NCBI RefSeq assembly: GCF_008831285.2
Contig: NC_045143.1
Location: 9,001,503-9,061,502, forward strand
DNA length: 60,000 nucleotides
Source of the DNA: Nymphaea colorata
Lineage: Eukaryota; Streptophyta; Magnoliopsida; Nymphaeales; Nymphaeaceae
Direction: 5' to 3'
Made by a program: the position numbers and the translations under genes. The notes under the pieces were generated by a model. It was not told the DNA's origin. It did not search any database and saw nothing but the letters and a program-made list of their open reading frames with translations. Shown here piece after piece: positions 12,001 to 24,000 of the stretch (the first letter of the stretch is position 1; each line of letters starts with the position of its first letter).

Positions 12001-15000
12001 TGGTTCGAACGACTGAGAAGAGTGATGATACGTCATGGATACAAACAAGGAAATGGAGATCACACTCTGTTTGTGAAGAAGAAGGAGAGTAGGGTTACTC
12101 TCCTGCTGGTCTACGTAGATGACATGATTGTCACAGGAGATGATGAGGAGGAGATTATCAAGCTAAAAGGGTTACTGGCTACAGAATTCGATCTCAAAGA
12201 TCTTGGCAAGCTAAGGTATTTTCTTGGTATGGAGGTTGCTAGGTCTAGTACTGGTCTTGTACTAAACCAAAGGAAATGCACATTAGATCTGCTGGAAGAA
12301 ACTAGTAAATTGGGATGTAGACCTACTCCTACCCCATTTGACACTGGGCACAAGTTGTGTCTTAGAGATGGAGAGCTTCTCTGTGAAGAAGACAATGGAA
12401 GATATCAACGTCTGGTTGGGAAGTTGATTTATCTTACCCTCACGAGACCTGATATCACCTTTGCGGTGAATGTTTTGAGCCAATTCATGCATGCACCAAC
12501 CGATGCACATCTGAAGGCTGTGGACATAGTGCTATGCTACCTGAAGAAAAATCCTGGCAAGGGACTCCTGTATGTGAAACAAGAGACTGTGGAAATCGAG
12601 GGATATTCTGATGCGGATTGGGCAGGTTGTGGTGATACCAGACGATCTACTACAGGGTACTGTGTCTACTTGGGAGGAAACCTTGTTGTATGGAGGAGCA
12701 AGAGACAGGATGCTTGCTCTAGATCTAGTGCAGAGGCAGAATATAGGGCAGTTGCTATGGGAGTGTCAGAGTTACTATGGTTGAAGATATTGCTGACTGA
12801 CATTGGAATAGAGATTGAAGGACCTATGAAGATGTACTGTGATAACAAGTCTGCAATCAACTTAGCCAACAATCATGTTCTTCACGACAGAACAAAACAT
12901 GTTGAAATTGATCGTCACTTCATTCGGGAAAGAATTGATGCGAAAGAGTTGATCTTACCTTACATGAAGTCTAAAGACCAAACTGCTGATGTTCTGACGA
13001 AAGCTCTTCCTTCAGCTTCATTTGAGAGGAATGTATCCAAGTTGGGCATGTTTGATATGTATGCCCAACTTGAGGGGGAGTGTTGATAGATCGTATGTTT
13101 CGGGTCCGGATCCATACCCGACCCGCCTTGTAGCCCGTTTTGGGCACTACTTAAGTCATGTAACCCTAATCCTTATGTGTTAATGATAATCTAAGGAGAG
13201 AGAGAGTCTGGCTGCTAGTGGGCACCAACTCCTCCTCATTCGTGGTTTTTTCTCCCTCGTGTTGAGGGTTTTCCACGTTACATCGTGATCGTTGTTTCTC
13301 TTCCTCTTCTTGTTCGTATTTCTACAATGTATATAATGAACACATTCAAAACACATAATGATCATTATAAGGAAGCTCTCCAAAAAGTGTAAAAGAAAGA
13401 GATTTATTTCCTAGAATACCCATAGACAGGTTATTGGGGTAACATATACAGCTGAATTGCCACATAGGAATCAGTCGACCTTCTCCTTTTTGTCTTTTTC
13501 TCTTTCTAAAAGGACTAATGAAAGTATATGTATTTAAGACAGAGCAGACAGATTTGAAAAAAGCTAGAGTATATAAAAGAACCATTGACTGGCAAGAAAT
13601 AATAACAAATCTCAACCTCCTGGAAAGACAGAATATTAAGATAAAGAATGTTCATTCTAACAAGGAAAGAGAACAATAGGACACCGACTGTTTTTAAAAC
13701 AAATAGGACTAAGAAGATTAAGAAAAAAATAGTAGCTTTGACATCGATACTCATCCAAAAAGAAACAGTTCAGATTAGATAGGAAATTGACTGCCAAGTA
13801 AAAGGAGTCATAGAAAAACATAAGATCAGTTGAGGAAGTCAGATTTTGAAAGAAACATAATGAAACCAAGGCTATGTTCAGCAGTAGTTTTGAGAATAGC
13901 TAAAGGACGTGCAGAACAGAATAATGACAGCAGTAAGAAATATTTAAGAAGAACAAAAGGCACGCAGAATTGCTTTTCGAAATTTTGAGAATGACGAATG
14001 ATGTGCATAATGGAGTTAATGACTATGATTAGAAATATTTGAGTTAAGCAGAAAGACGTGTAGCTAATCAGGTGCCTGGAAGAATCTGAACTAGATGAAA
14101 GAAGAAAAATAACAATATTTGAATCAGAAACAGGTGTGAAAATCTTCTAGACTTGGCAAAGATTGATCTTTTTGTGGATTCCCTTTGTAGAAAAATGTGC
14201 AACCTCATGAACCTGGCTTTGATACCATATCCGAACCTAAAAGTGTTTATTCCACCACAATATATTTCAAAAAGATGAGAGAAGGATGAGAGAAACATTA
14301 TGTTTTCTAAAGCCCCCTATATGGGGCACGGACCTGCATCTTATTCAACAATTTATATTAGGGAAAAAATACATATGAGACAAGTACACTAATACCTGTT
14401 ATAGAACATGTTTAATCCAAATGATTTGTGCATGTATATTTGGATTAGGTTTGATCTCGTATCCACATTCAAGCATGTCACATCTTAACACATATGCCTG
14501 TGAACATGTGCACACAGGATGCAACATTGTGCGTGAAAAGGTTTTATGGTTCTGACTTTTCTGCAACCTTCACATTGCATTAGAAATTTAATGTGTGTAT
14601 CATTGTCTTGATGTCATGAATTTGTGTCTGCCTGCTTTGCTTTGATTATTCCTCAGAATTTTCTCTACAGATCTTATTAGTAAGAGACCCATGTCACGTG
14701 ATACAGTTAACACGTGAACACCATTTTGGTGATGTTCCATTCAAAATAATAAACAGAAAGATATGACAAAATAGTGAACTGATGCATCACGTGACATAGT
14801 TGGGGTCATTTTTAATCTAGGAACCTTTCTTTGCCTGTGTTGATGTTTCCAGTTGACTGAGGAGGGATGCATCAGGCAATCAAACTAAGAAAGCAGATTT
14901 TTACATTTTCTCCATTATGTCTTTTGCATGTGCTTTCCATGAGATAGTGTTGCATAGTTTCTTTGCATGTATTATTGGCAAGCCCTTCACCCATGTAAGC

Positions 15001-18000
15001 ATGAAATAGTTTTTATCATGGGAAAATGACTAGGGAAGAAGAATTATGGCATCACGTGTTTGTTTTTTGTGTAGTTTCTTGGCATGTTTTGCTAGCAAAC
15101 TTTTACCCATGTAAGCATGAAATAATTCCTATCATGGGAAAATAACTAGGAAAAAAGAATTATGGTATCACGTGTTTGGTTTGCTACTTTTGGCTCTACT
15201 GCTTACTTTTTGGCTGATTGTTACTGTTTTTGTGTGAAAGGTTTCAAATCCAAGTACAAGTCAACTTTTGAAGTCGGTGCCAGGATTGACAGTTGAGCCA
15301 GTTGAAAATGCTGCATCCAAATTGTTTGTGCAATGTTCTCGGCAACAAGGGATTATTAAGATCTACAGGCATTTGCTTAATTATAAAAGTAAGGGCTCAA
15401 TTCTTCTCTAGTCAGGGAGTGCTGAAATTTCTTTCTTTTTACTCTTCTATTTATTAGGTTCTGAATTTCCTGAATAGATCCATTATGAATAGATCCATTT
15501 AACTTCTACTTTGTTCGCCCAATTAAATAGTTTTTATTTTTTGAAAGTCACATATTATTGTGTTTTTGTTTATTCATTATGAATCATCATGTTCTTGTGC
15601 AGTATGACTTTTTATAGTTCGTTTCTGAAATTATATTCGTGAGATAAATTGAATTATCGTTTTCCTTTTCTCCTTGAAATGCTGTTTATTTATTTTCTCT
15701 GACTTGACAGTTTCTTCTTTCTATTGAGGAGAGAAAGGTGTCACTACTAATCTCTCTCTCTCTCACCCCTCCCCCGCGGACACCCCCCCCCCCCCAACAT
15801 GCGCACACACACATTCCCTATTATATGATAGTCAGTTTATCTTGCTCTTTTGGATCAATCTTGAAAGTTGCCAGTTTTTACATGTTTTATTTAAAGGAGT
15901 CACTAGTATTCTACAGAAGTATGTATGAGTAATCATCCAGCCATTAAACTCCCAGCTGGTCTATTTCTATCATGATTTCATTTCTTTAGGTTTCTTTCAT
16001 TTGCTTTTGCATGTTTTCTGTCTGCTGATACATTTTTTGTGGTTGTGTTTCAAAAATATCACCATTTTGTTTGATAGTATGTGATTCGAGGTGCCTTGCT
16101 TTTAAAATAAAATTCCAAGGTTGTTTTCAATAGGTTCATGGTTAGAATATGTTCCAGTGGAGAACAGTTCTATAAAGACTTACATTTTTGCAGAAGATGT
16201 ATTCAACCTTTGTGATTTTCCAAAGTTAGCAGGACTGAAGTACAAGTACGTAAGACATGCATTTCAAAAGGTGACCTGCTGCTCTAGATATCTGCTAGAT
16301 AAAGGAGTATCAACATATTGACTGTACTTTATGAATGTAGGTGGTGGTTTGTGGCCTTTATCGATCAGGGAAGGTACTCTTCCATCCAAATGAAGATGAT
16401 GTTCTTGTAGCATCTGATAAGGTGTGTAACAGAATCTGGTAAACTGCTTTGTCAAATTTGTATTCCATGGCTCCAATCCAAATCTGATTGCTACATGAAG
16501 GATCTACTATCAAGAATAAGTACATTTTGTTGATGCTTTTCTTCTTTAGGTGCTTAATGTTGTAGGATTGAACAAATATTCAATTTGGCATTCTAAATAG
16601 ACCCTAAGGGTCTTGATGTCTTACATGCTCGTCTGAAAGTTTGACATAGCATAAGGTCATTAGCAGGCACTAAATTTTACTGCAAAATATCTTTAATGAA
16701 TAGACAATATCACTACCTTTTTTTTTTCCTTAATAGGATCCATGTTTTCTTCTGCATGGTTAGTGCTTACTTGCAAAACTTCTGATCTTAGTGCATTTTG
16801 GGTTGTGGATAAACACAGAGCAGGGGATGATATTGCAGATGAATAATCAACTTTATCATTTCACATTTTGTATCTTATAGATAGGAGTAATTTTATTATG
16901 TTCAACAAAAGAGTGCCTGCTCTCTAAGTTAATGAGATCACCAGTAGTGGCCTCCGCATACCTGAAAAGACTTGAGATTTTATGAAATATGGACAGAGGT
17001 CCAATTTATCTTGCAAAACTAGGTCTAGAAGTATTCTGGTGCTTATGTCTTGTCTACATAAATCCTATAGATTCACCTTTTTTCAGTTGTGTCCTTGTAT
17101 CTTTATATGTTCCAGACATGCAGCATGTACTTGTGCAGGATGTAGACAACATTTCATAATCTGTCCTTCACCATGTCTTTCATGGTTGAGACACCATATG
17201 AGGGGGCTTTCATGTAAGATTGATCATCATGTGAGCTCAATAATTGAGATTTAGCCTCAACCAAATGTCAAGAGTCCATTAATTTATGGTTGATTGTATG
17301 GTTCTTTTAGATGTCCAGCATGGTCTTTACACCTTTCCTATGTTCCTAGATATTTCAAATCTTCAACAAGGCCATACTTAGTGCTTGAGCCAAAACTTGC
17401 AGATGATACGCGGGGGAATTTTATAGGATGATTTCTGTATGATCAACGCAAGGAACTTGCTTAAGATTTTAGGTTGGGCGTACAATCTTATCCTAGACCA
17501 GATGCCATCCAGAAGGGAAAGGCTTGCTTTAGTATGATATGCACAAGTGAGCTCAGCTGGTGGTAATGGCTGAGTGGATTTGTAACCGATAAATAGCAAA
17601 AAGATGCAATAGCCAATGAATCAGGTAGAAAGTCATCAAGCAGTAATCTAGATTAACATCACTGCATAGATAAAATAGAACATGACCTACAAGTAGCAAA
17701 CAGTGACAGCTCTTCGGTGAAGTTCTGACATTCACTAAGAATAAACTGCTCTCTTGAATATTATTGTAAGTTTCTATGTTGATTAGCCCTATCTTTTTCT
17801 GTGAATCATTATTCAGACAGATTTTATAGATGTTTTTTGAATCATGACACAACATTTTCTTTTGCCTCAAAATCTAATTCTCTGTTCTTGTTGCAGTTGC
17901 TTCTTATTGCCCCTGTCAATGCTCAAACTTGTTCTCCAGAGGTAGATGATTTAGAAGAAGAAGCTATTGAGGCAAAAAATCCGATGCATCATGAAATCAA

Positions 18001-21000
18001 TGATTTCAGAATCAAGGCTGAGATGCAATCACGTCTTAATATCATTGTTGAGCGTCCTAGAAAGTCAGAGTCAAAGGTATAGCCATGTAGCTGTTGTTAC
18101 TTCAAGGGTTAAGGCCACCCTGAAAATACTGGTTAATATGCTTGAATTGCAGGCATCAGATTGGAATGGAGGGCCAAAAGAGTACATCCTTATTCTTGGA
18201 TGGCATCCTAATGTTGATGACATGATTCTTGAGTATGATGATTATCTTGGGCCAGGCAGTGTGGTGGTATATTTTCTTTGAATGCCTATTTAGTTGAGGT
18301 TGCATTTTACATTGTTTGGTTTTATATACTGAAGTTTATACTTTATAGTTATGTGCTGTGAATGCAGTTTCTTTGCCGTTTTGGATTAACTTTCTATGAC
18401 TTTTTCTAAATTCACATGGTGTCATCAAAGGTACACATAGTACCTAAGCATGAAATTTTATACGTGTAGAACTTAAACAAACTATTGTGTTGATGAGTGC
18501 AAAACTGGCTCCCTTTTCTGTCTTTATTTTCAAGCTATATTTTCCTGTCACAATATCATATGTAGACATCAAAATTGGCCAATAGCAGGCGTCATCAGTA
18601 GGATCAAATATCACCCATCGAAGTTGGAATAAAAAATTATACCAGCTTCGTTGAGGGCTATACTTTGTTATTCTCAACCTTCTCATATGCAAAATATTAA
18701 TTTAATTCAAGTTTCATTTTTGTGTGCTCCTGGGAATGGTGGCAACAGCCATGCTTCACTGTCACAGTATCAAAGAGAGAGATGATGTGTTTGGTGCAAT
18801 GTGTAAATTAAATCCACAAAAAAATTGATATAACTCCTTCTGTAGCTTATGTTTAACCTTCTCATTAGACCTGCCTGTTTCTCTTTGCTCTTGACTTGCC
18901 CAAGAAATGAGTGACATCTGTTCAGATCCTCTTCGATCTGCAGTAGCACTAATGAGCCATTTGTTTCATCCTAAAATCATGGGAAGATGCTGAGCTGAGT
19001 GAACATTTCAATGTTTTGTCACCTAAGATGTAACAAACACTAAAAGCTAGCAGTGAGATAAGGGAACTGGATAGTGTAACTATGACCCATGCTTTTCTCA
19101 CCTTGGTCCCTTTTTCCAGGGAAAGTCAAACTGTATTTGTGGTAGTCTTGCTCGCTTGACTGTAGCACATTGTGCAACACATGCAGAAACTCCCAGTTTG
19201 ATTTTTCATATTTTGAACCAGTTTATTTGCCTTGAAAAAGGATCCAGAATGGTCGTTGTGGTTCCAGGCCAAGGCCTGTGGAAGACACGGGAGCTAAGCT
19301 AAGAGAGGCCTTATTTACCAACAGGGGGAGGGAATGCTCTAAAGGGTACCTTTTTGCCCAAATCCTTCACGAGGAACTGCCATGACTCTATCTGAAAAAA
19401 GGGGAGAACTCTGATTGTTTGGTTTGAGGGGCGAATCGTTGAAAAAATGGTTGCCATCCTCACCTAGTGAAAAAACAAGGCCTAAAATGAAAACACAAGA
19501 AAGAGAAGAGTGAGGAAGAAAATAAGAAAGCAGAACAGGGAGGACAAATCGGATAAGAAAGGGATTGTCACATAAAAACAATATGCTTTGAATGAAGAGG
19601 TGTAGTCACAACTGGATTCTTGAAGTTTATTGGCATGGGGTTGAGGCCCTAATTCTCATGGTTACTGATTGCCTTACTAAGTATGAGTCCATTGTTGCTA
19701 TGCCACATCAATGCTCGGTGGAGGCAACCAATATATTGGTCAACTTCAAATATCAACGAAACAGTAGTGCATCTTCTGTTTCTACCATTGATGGGACAGC
19801 TTTGAAAATTGAATGTGTTAGAATATCTTGTATAGGGAACCGGGTTTGGATATGGACCCGGTCCCATGGGCGCGGGTACCGAGAGTGGCTCGGTACCCTA
19901 GGCAGGTCTCCCTCTTATAATCCCGCTTATTGTGTAATTGTTGATTAAGTGGAAATAACATTCTCTCTCCTAGGGTTGCGGTTTTGCCCCTAGGTTAGAG
20001 CTTCTCCGTGGTTTTTCACCTCTTACTGAGGTTTTCCACGTATATCGTGTGTTTCTTCTCCGTTCTCTTCTTGTGTTGCTTGTTTCTACATGGTTTCAGA
20101 GCCAGGTTGTGTGGGTTTTTTGGTGTGATCGTGGAGTTTCCGCCGCTGTTGGAGTTCCTTTTTCCGCCGCTCTCCGCCGCTGCCGTTTCTGCCGCCACCG
20201 CCGCTTGGACTTTCTTTGCGCCCGCCGCTGGTTTGTGCACCTGTCGCCGTCACCGTTGTTCCGCGCCTCCGCCGCTGGTGACCTGCGGCGCCGTCGTTCT
20301 TCCGCCGCCGCCAGGGTTTCACTCGCCGTCGCCGTCAGGGCTTCTTCCGCCGTGGTTCCTCCGCCTTCGCCGCCTCTTGTCGTGTTGTCTCTTGTGCTGG
20401 TGCCGCGTTTCCTGGTGTTGGGTATTGCTTTACTTTGGTGATTGTGAGGGCCGAAGAGATGACTTCCAAGATCGATGTTGCCTTTGACTCGGGCAGTAAT
20501 ACCAAGAGCGAGAACTTGCCTGTTCAAGTCACCTCCATTCGGCTGAACAAAGACAACTATCTCTCTTGGTCTGCTGCACTTGAAATAGGGATTACCAGTC
20601 GCGGTCGCCTTCCCTATATCACTGGGGAGAAACCTGCACCTTCTAAAACGGATCCACAATGGGCGACTTGGGCGTTGGAAGATAGCCAAGTTAAAGTATG
20701 GATCATTAGCTCTGTTTCCGCTGATATTCAGCCTCTGATCTTGCGTAAGTCGACTGCATATGACATGTGGACTATGCTTGCACGAATGTATGGTCGTAAG
20801 AAGAGAGTCTTGCGCACGTACCAAATCAAACGTGGCATCTACTCTCTTAAACAGGGTGACTTGTCTGTGGCATCCTTCTTTGCAGCCCTGAAGACTAAAT
20901 GGGAGGAACTGGACTATCATGTGAATGATGACTGGCATTGTAGTTCTGATCATGCCTTGTACTGGGAAAAAGAATGGATGGACCGGACTTTTATTTTCCT

Positions 21001-24000
21001 TGGAGGATTACATGATGAATTTAAATCCATTAGGAGCCAAATTCTCAATTGTGACAAGATTCCTGGGATTGAGGAGGTGTATGCCCGGGTAGAATCTGAG
21101 GAACAATGTCGCCAAGTCATGCATATTGACTCTAGCTATGGGAGTTCTCCATCAGCGTTTGTTAGCCGTGCCTCAGGGACTGGACAACGTCCTGTTCGGC
21201 ATTGTAGTCATTGTAACAAGTTGGGGCATTTTGTGGATTTCTGTTGGGAATTGGGATATTCATCTTGAGAAGAGACTTGTTCGTGGTCGTCCTCCTTCTA
21301 GTCGGCGAGGGTCCTCTGTGCCTGACTCTAGTCAGGGTAGTTCGTCAAATGTTGAAAAATCAAAGCTTTCCTCTGATCAAATCAATGAATTGCAAGCTTA
21401 TATCAGCCGGATTTCTACTACACAAGAGGAAACTTCCACGTCCGAGGGAGCTAAGTTAGCTCAAGCTCTTGTGGCCACAAGTGATCAAGGTAATCCCTCC
21501 CTTGGTGATTGGATTGTTGACAGTGGGGCTACACATCATATGACAGGGGATCCTAAGTTGTTTCAAGACTACAAATTGTCTTCAAGGCAGCAACGCGTGT
21601 CTATGGCTGATGGGTCTTCTATCTCTGTGGCTGGAAAAGGGAGTTTGTCCTTGTTGAATAAATATCGTCTGCATAATGCTCTTCATGTTCCCAATATTCC
21701 TGTGAACTTGTTATCTGTCAACAGTATTACCAAAGAACTAAATTGTAATCTAATTTTTTCTGTTGACCATTGTTTCCTACAAGACTTGGTGACGGAGAAG
21801 AAGATTGAGATTGGTTCGGTTATTGATGGACTCTACAGACTGCCCGTGCAAGTTGCGTCTGCCTTGATTTCAGCCACTAGTAGACAGTTGTCAGGTGTGG
21901 AAGACAGGTCTATCATTATGCGATGGCACGAGCATCTTGGACATCTCCCATTCCAGTTGATCAAGAAGTTGTTTCCTAGGCTTTTTACTTTTGTTTCCAT
22001 TGACTCCTTCACATGTGAAGTGTGTCAGTTGGCTAAGCATGTCAGGGCTTCGTACCCTATTTCTTTCAATAAAACCACCCGTCCGTTTGCTTTGGTTCAT
22101 TCTGATGTTTGGGGTCCTTCAGGAGTACCCACTTGTCATGGTTTTCATTATTTTATGACTCTTATTGATGACTACTCCCGTTGTACATTCGTGTACCTGT
22201 TGAAAGAACGTAGTGACGTTCCGGTCATTGTCAAAAATTTTGTGGCTTTTGTTGAGACTCAGTTTCAGACCTCTGTTCAGGCTTTCCGCACTGATAATGC
22301 TAGAGAGTATATCTCTCAATCTCTAGATGATTTCTTGAAGAGCAAGGGTATTGTTCATGAAACGTCCTGTAGTTATACACCTCCTCAAAATGGCGTGGCT
22401 GAACGGAAGAATCGCCATTTATTAGATGTCACCCGGGCTATTATGTTCCATCGGCAGGTTCCTAAGTGCTACTGGGGGGATGCACTTCTCACTAGTGCCC
22501 ACCTTATTAATTGTATGCCTACCCGTGTGTTGCAGGGTCATTCCCCATATTCTATGCTTTGGCCTACTCAGAATCCCTGGCCTCTACTCCTCGGGTGTTC
22601 GGGTGTGTCTGTTTTGTTCATGACCATAGTCCCACCCTCAAGAAACTTGACCCTCGGTCTATCAAGGCTGTCTTCGTGGGGTATTCCCTCCACTCAGAAG
22701 GGATACAAATGTGTTGATCCTACCACTTCTAAAGTCTATGTCTCTCGAGATGTTACTTTTCATGAGCATGAGGCATACTTTCCTGTGAATCCTCTTCAGG
22801 GGGAGTGTCTAGGGAACAGTAGTGAAGAGTATTCCTCAAATCAATTGATTCAGTTTATGGATTTCTTGGATTACAAGGTTAGTCACAGTGTGGCAGACAC
22901 AGTCAGAGATGATAGAGACAGTCACATGGACAGGGGCCTTGTTGATAATCAGTCCACAGCTCGTGATCACTTGTTTGGCCAGGTACACCAGGAAGAAGAC
23001 AGATGTGGTTGAGAATGTTGATATAACCAATCCCAATCCTGTGAGTTCCCCGGATGACCCAAGTCAAATCAATGAAGAACTTCTTATAGCCTTGCGCAAG
23101 GGCACCAGGTCATGTACTTCTCATCCCATTCAGAGATTTGTCTCTTATGCGAAACTTAGTAAGGATTACAAACGCTTTATTACATCCTTGTCTAAGTCTG
23201 TGATTCCCAGGTGTGTGGAAGATGCTAGAGAGGATCCTAAATGGTTACATGCCATGACAGAGGAGATGGATGCCTTGGCGAAGAATGATACTTGGGAAGT
23301 AATTGATATTCCCAAGGGGACCCATTTAGTTGGTTCCAAGTGGGTGTTCAATGTGAAATACAAACCGGATGGTACCGTGGAGAGGTATAAGGCTCGTTTT
23401 GTTGCAAAGGGGTTCAGCCAAAAATATGGTATTGATTACCTTGAAACCTTTGCCCCTGTTGCTAAACTGAAAACTGTGAGGGTCATCTTAGTACTTGCCG
23501 TGCAAAAGAAGTGGAGCATGGATCAGCTTGATGTCAAGAATGCATTCTTGAATGGCTATCTACAAGAAGAGGTCTACATGAGCATGCCTCCTGGATATGT
23601 TCAAAGCAGAAAATGTTGTCATCTCAAGAAAGCCTTGTATGGATTAAAGCAGTCTCCTAGAGCATGGTTTGAAAGGCTGAGGATAGTGATGAAGACTAAT
23701 AGATACAAACAGGGAAATGGTGATCACACCTTATTCATTAAGCAGAGAAATGGCCTGGTGAGTCTTCTTCTTGTGTATGTTGATGATATGATAGTCACAG
23801 GTGACGATGAAGAAGAAAAAAGGAAGATGAAGGAAAGGTTAGCTGCCGAATTTGATGTTAAGGATCTTGGTAAACTAAGGTACTTTCTAGGGATCGAGAT
23901 TGCTCGGTCAGAGACAGGGCTTGTTATGAGTCAAAGGAAATACACTCTGGATCTTTTAAAGGAGACAGGTAAACTTGGATGTAGGCCCTTTCTAACTCCA

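Larger units (their letters stand above)
7936..13326 (+). mobile_element. Near-complete Ty1/Copia retrotransposon, sense in intron 2, nested
   Basis: LTRs at 7936-8178 and 13081-13326 (TG...CA ends) are flanked by the 5-bp duplication ATGTA (7931-7935 and 13327-13331). A primer-binding site follows the 5' LTR, and a polypurine tract (GAGGGGGAG) precedes the 3' LTR. The interior has gag, protease, integrase, RT and RNase H in Copia order. The LTRs differ by one substitution plus a 3-bp CTC copy-number change, so insertion was recent. It landed in the integrase region of an older antisense Copia and shares the host gene's strand. Three stop codons between protease and integrase disable it. Confidence 0.95.
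5798..14490 (-). mobile_element. Older Ty1/Copia element, antisense in intron 2, split by a younger Copia
   Basis: Two similar LTRs (5798-5993 and 14228-14490) bound the element and are flanked by the same 5 bp, CATAT (5793-5797 and 14491-14495). A primer-binding-like site TGGTATCAAAGCC lies beside the right LTR on the minus strand. Coding remnants read on minus: an integrase piece [10 protein letters not shown] at 13420-13330, an integrase C-terminal piece at about 7920-7790, an RT piece with YADD near 6875, and RNase H at 6320-6057. The element is interrupted at 7936-13326 by another Copia. Without it only about 3.3 kb remains, so much of the interior, including most of gag, is deleted or unrecognisable. 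Stops and frameshifts show it is dead. Confidence 0.8.

Noticed and set aside
17540-17580. Possible tRNA or SINE head (A-box-like GAGCTCAGCTGG)
   Set aside because: There is no B box at the right distance and no cloverleaf could be drawn.
20096-20953. 285-codon ORF on the minus strand
   Set aside because: It lies antisense over Copia gag and leader; the plus strand has clear gag and zinc-knuckle coding. Its translation has no family features.
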